Assembly (NCBI RefSeq): GCF_001655055.1
Contig: NZ_LXEW01000052.1
Location: forward strand, 1-57,993
DNA length: 57,993 nt
Reading direction: 5' to 3'
Source of the DNA: Providencia heimbachae ATCC 35613
Lineage (GTDB): Bacteria > Pseudomonadota > Gammaproteobacteria > Enterobacterales > Enterobacteriaceae
Shown here piece by piece: positions 57,009 to 57,993 of this stretch (position 1 is the stretch's first letter; the number at the start of each line of letters is the position of its first letter). A program made the position numbers and the translations under genes. Under the pieces are notes generated by a model. The model had not been told where the DNA came from. It made no database searches and saw only the letters and a list, made by a program, of their open reading frames with translations.

Positions 57009-57719
57009 TTAAACGTTCATGTCCATCATTGCTGGCATTGTTATTTCTTTTACACAGGTTGAATTGCTTGTACTAAGAATAAATTGAACTGCACTAACAA
57101 CATCTTGCAATGGAATTAAATTGCCTTCACTTTTTTCTATTACTTCATCAAGGGGTAACGATAATGGGTATTCAGTCGCTAAGTAACCTAAATTAAGTAC
57201 AGATATTCCGATTCTATCTTGGCGTAATGTTTCTCTAAGTGATTGCACAATGCCTCGAAGCGCGTATTTTGTTGCAGAAAAGGCAACTTCTCTACCATTG
57301 TGATTATCTAATCCCCATGTCGAACCAATTAATATCACCTTACTATTATCTGCTAACCTTAAGTTTGATAACATCGCTTTTAGGTTTAATAGGCAAGCGC
57401 TGATGTTAGTTTGGATTATATTGAGTAATTCGACATCATCAGTTTCCTCAAAAGAATATTCATCCATAAAGGCGAGTTTCTCCCAAATTCCCACATTATA
57501 GATAAGCGTATTAATGGGTTGATTTTCAATCACATTCTTAATTGATTGAGCGCAATTAAGTGTATTAAGGTCAGCTTGGATCCAATGAAAATTATCTTGT
57601 TTGAAAGGAGGTGCTGAGCGTGAAACGCCATAAATAAGGTCATTGCTGGACGGAATGCCTTCAACTAACGCTTTACCTAACCCTTTACTTACGCCGTAAA
57701 TTAAAAATGTTTTAGACAT
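57009..57719 (-). CDS. Short-chain dehydrogenase-like protein with altered active site
   Basis: 236 residues, Rossmann-type SDR. Cofactor motif YGVSKGLGKALVEG (about 9-22), Asn region LIYNVGIWEKLAF (about 77), Ser in LIGSTWG (about 132). The YxxxK site reads FSATK in EVAFSATKYALRG (about 146-150): phenylalanine stands where the catalytic tyrosine should be. Activity as a standard reductase is therefore doubtful unless the next Tyr (KYALRG) substitutes, which is out of register. I do not recognise a named orthologue. It is convergent with cobB. Confidence 0.78.
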   Translation of the reverse strand: MSKTFLIYGVSKGLGKALVEGIPSSNDLIYGVSRSAPPFKQDNFHWIQADLNTLNCAQSIKNVIENQPINTLIYNVGIWEKLAFMDEYSFEETDDVELLNIIQTNISACLLNLKAMLSNLRLADNSKVILIGSTWGLDNHNGREVAFSATKYALRGIVQSLRETLRQDRIGISVLNLGYLATEYPLSLPLDEVIEKSEGNLIPLQDVVSAVQFILSTSNSTCVKEITMPAMMDMNV

Positions 57720-57993
57720 TCTATTACCTATAAATTGAATAATAAAAATTAAATATTAAGCTAGATTATATAGCATAAATAACACAGATTATGATTGGCT
57801 AAAAATGCAATGGCTTATGATATTTAACTTAACGCCAAGATATTTAACTTATTATGATTAAAATAAATAAAACCAAACTAATACTAAATTATTATTTTTT
57901 TCTATTTAGGGAGTAGATAAAAGCAATAAATAGGTACTTTGGGAAAAATGAGACTATCGTATTAAATAATCTTGATGTATTTAATTAAAACCG
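57720..57993. other. AT-rich end of window, nothing recognised
   Basis: About 270 bases of AT-rich sequence upstream of the SDR gene. It should hold that gene's promoter on the minus strand; none was fixed. Confidence 0.4.

Noticed and set aside
1-57993. Insertion sequence, prophage, toxin-antitoxin, CRISPR or tRNA
   Set aside because: I looked for transposase, integrase and repeat-spacer patterns and for tRNA cloverleaf ends and found none; the only repeats are ERIC-like.

Overview
The window reads as a chromosomal segment of an AT-rich enterobacterium of the Morganellaceae, most like Providencia. This is inferred from protein similarity to Escherichia coli recalled from memory, from E. coli-like gene order with characteristic losses, and from ERIC-type intergenic repeats; no database search was possible. 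No phage, integrase, transposase, CRISPR array, tRNA or rRNA was recognised.

Region 1 (1-7.4 kb) keeps the E. coli order nfo-yeiH-yeiE-lysP-cirA: DNA repair, a putative sulfate exporter with a divergent LysR regulator, lysine uptake and a TonB-dependent siderophore receptor. Region 2 (7.4-14.9 kb) holds plaP (putrescine import) behind a long structured leader, dld (D-lactate oxidation), sbcB (exonuclease I), a LacY-family sugar permease with a lac-like control region (a perfect CRP site between two matching operators) and tmaR (polar organiser of PTS enzyme I). Region 3 (14.9-20.6 kb) is the most accessory part. An IclR-family regulator is divergent from a three-gene DMSO-reductase-type molybdoenzyme operon of unknown substrate. 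It is followed by six head-to-tail ERIC-like units at an exact 126-bp period and a small ABM-domain monooxygenase gene.

Region 4 (20.7-40.5 kb) is core: rne, then rluC, maf, yceD-rpmF-plsX-fabH-fabD-fabG-acpP-fabF-pabC-mltG-tmk-holB-tatD (ribosomal protein L32, fatty-acid and phospholipid synthesis, folate, murein, dTMP, clamp loader), then hinT-ycfL-lpoB-thiK-nagZ. The yceD promoter has a GC-rich discriminator, and its predicted transcript starts almost at the start codon.

Region 5 (40.5-58 kb) follows the E. coli ndh-mfd-lolCDE-cobB order with replacements. Where E. coli has ycfP there is an OprD-family porin plus a lipoprotein 5'-nucleotidase, behind a 1.2-kb AT-rich non-coding stretch with a perfect CRP site. 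Where E. coli has ycfJ-comR-bhsA-ldtC there is one unrecognised membrane-anchored protein. Where E. coli has nagK there are a class IV (CYTH) adenylate cyclase and a YqhA-type membrane protein. A short-chain dehydrogenase whose catalytic tyrosine position is phenylalanine closes the window. ndh has a perfect FNR box and a 17-bp inverted repeat in its leader.

The best candidates for undescribed biology are the IclR-linked molybdoenzyme operon, the porin-nucleotidase pair with its long leader, the plaP leader with an overlapping upstream reading frame, and the lac-like control region of the orphan sugar permease. All functions are from motif and synteny recognition by eye.
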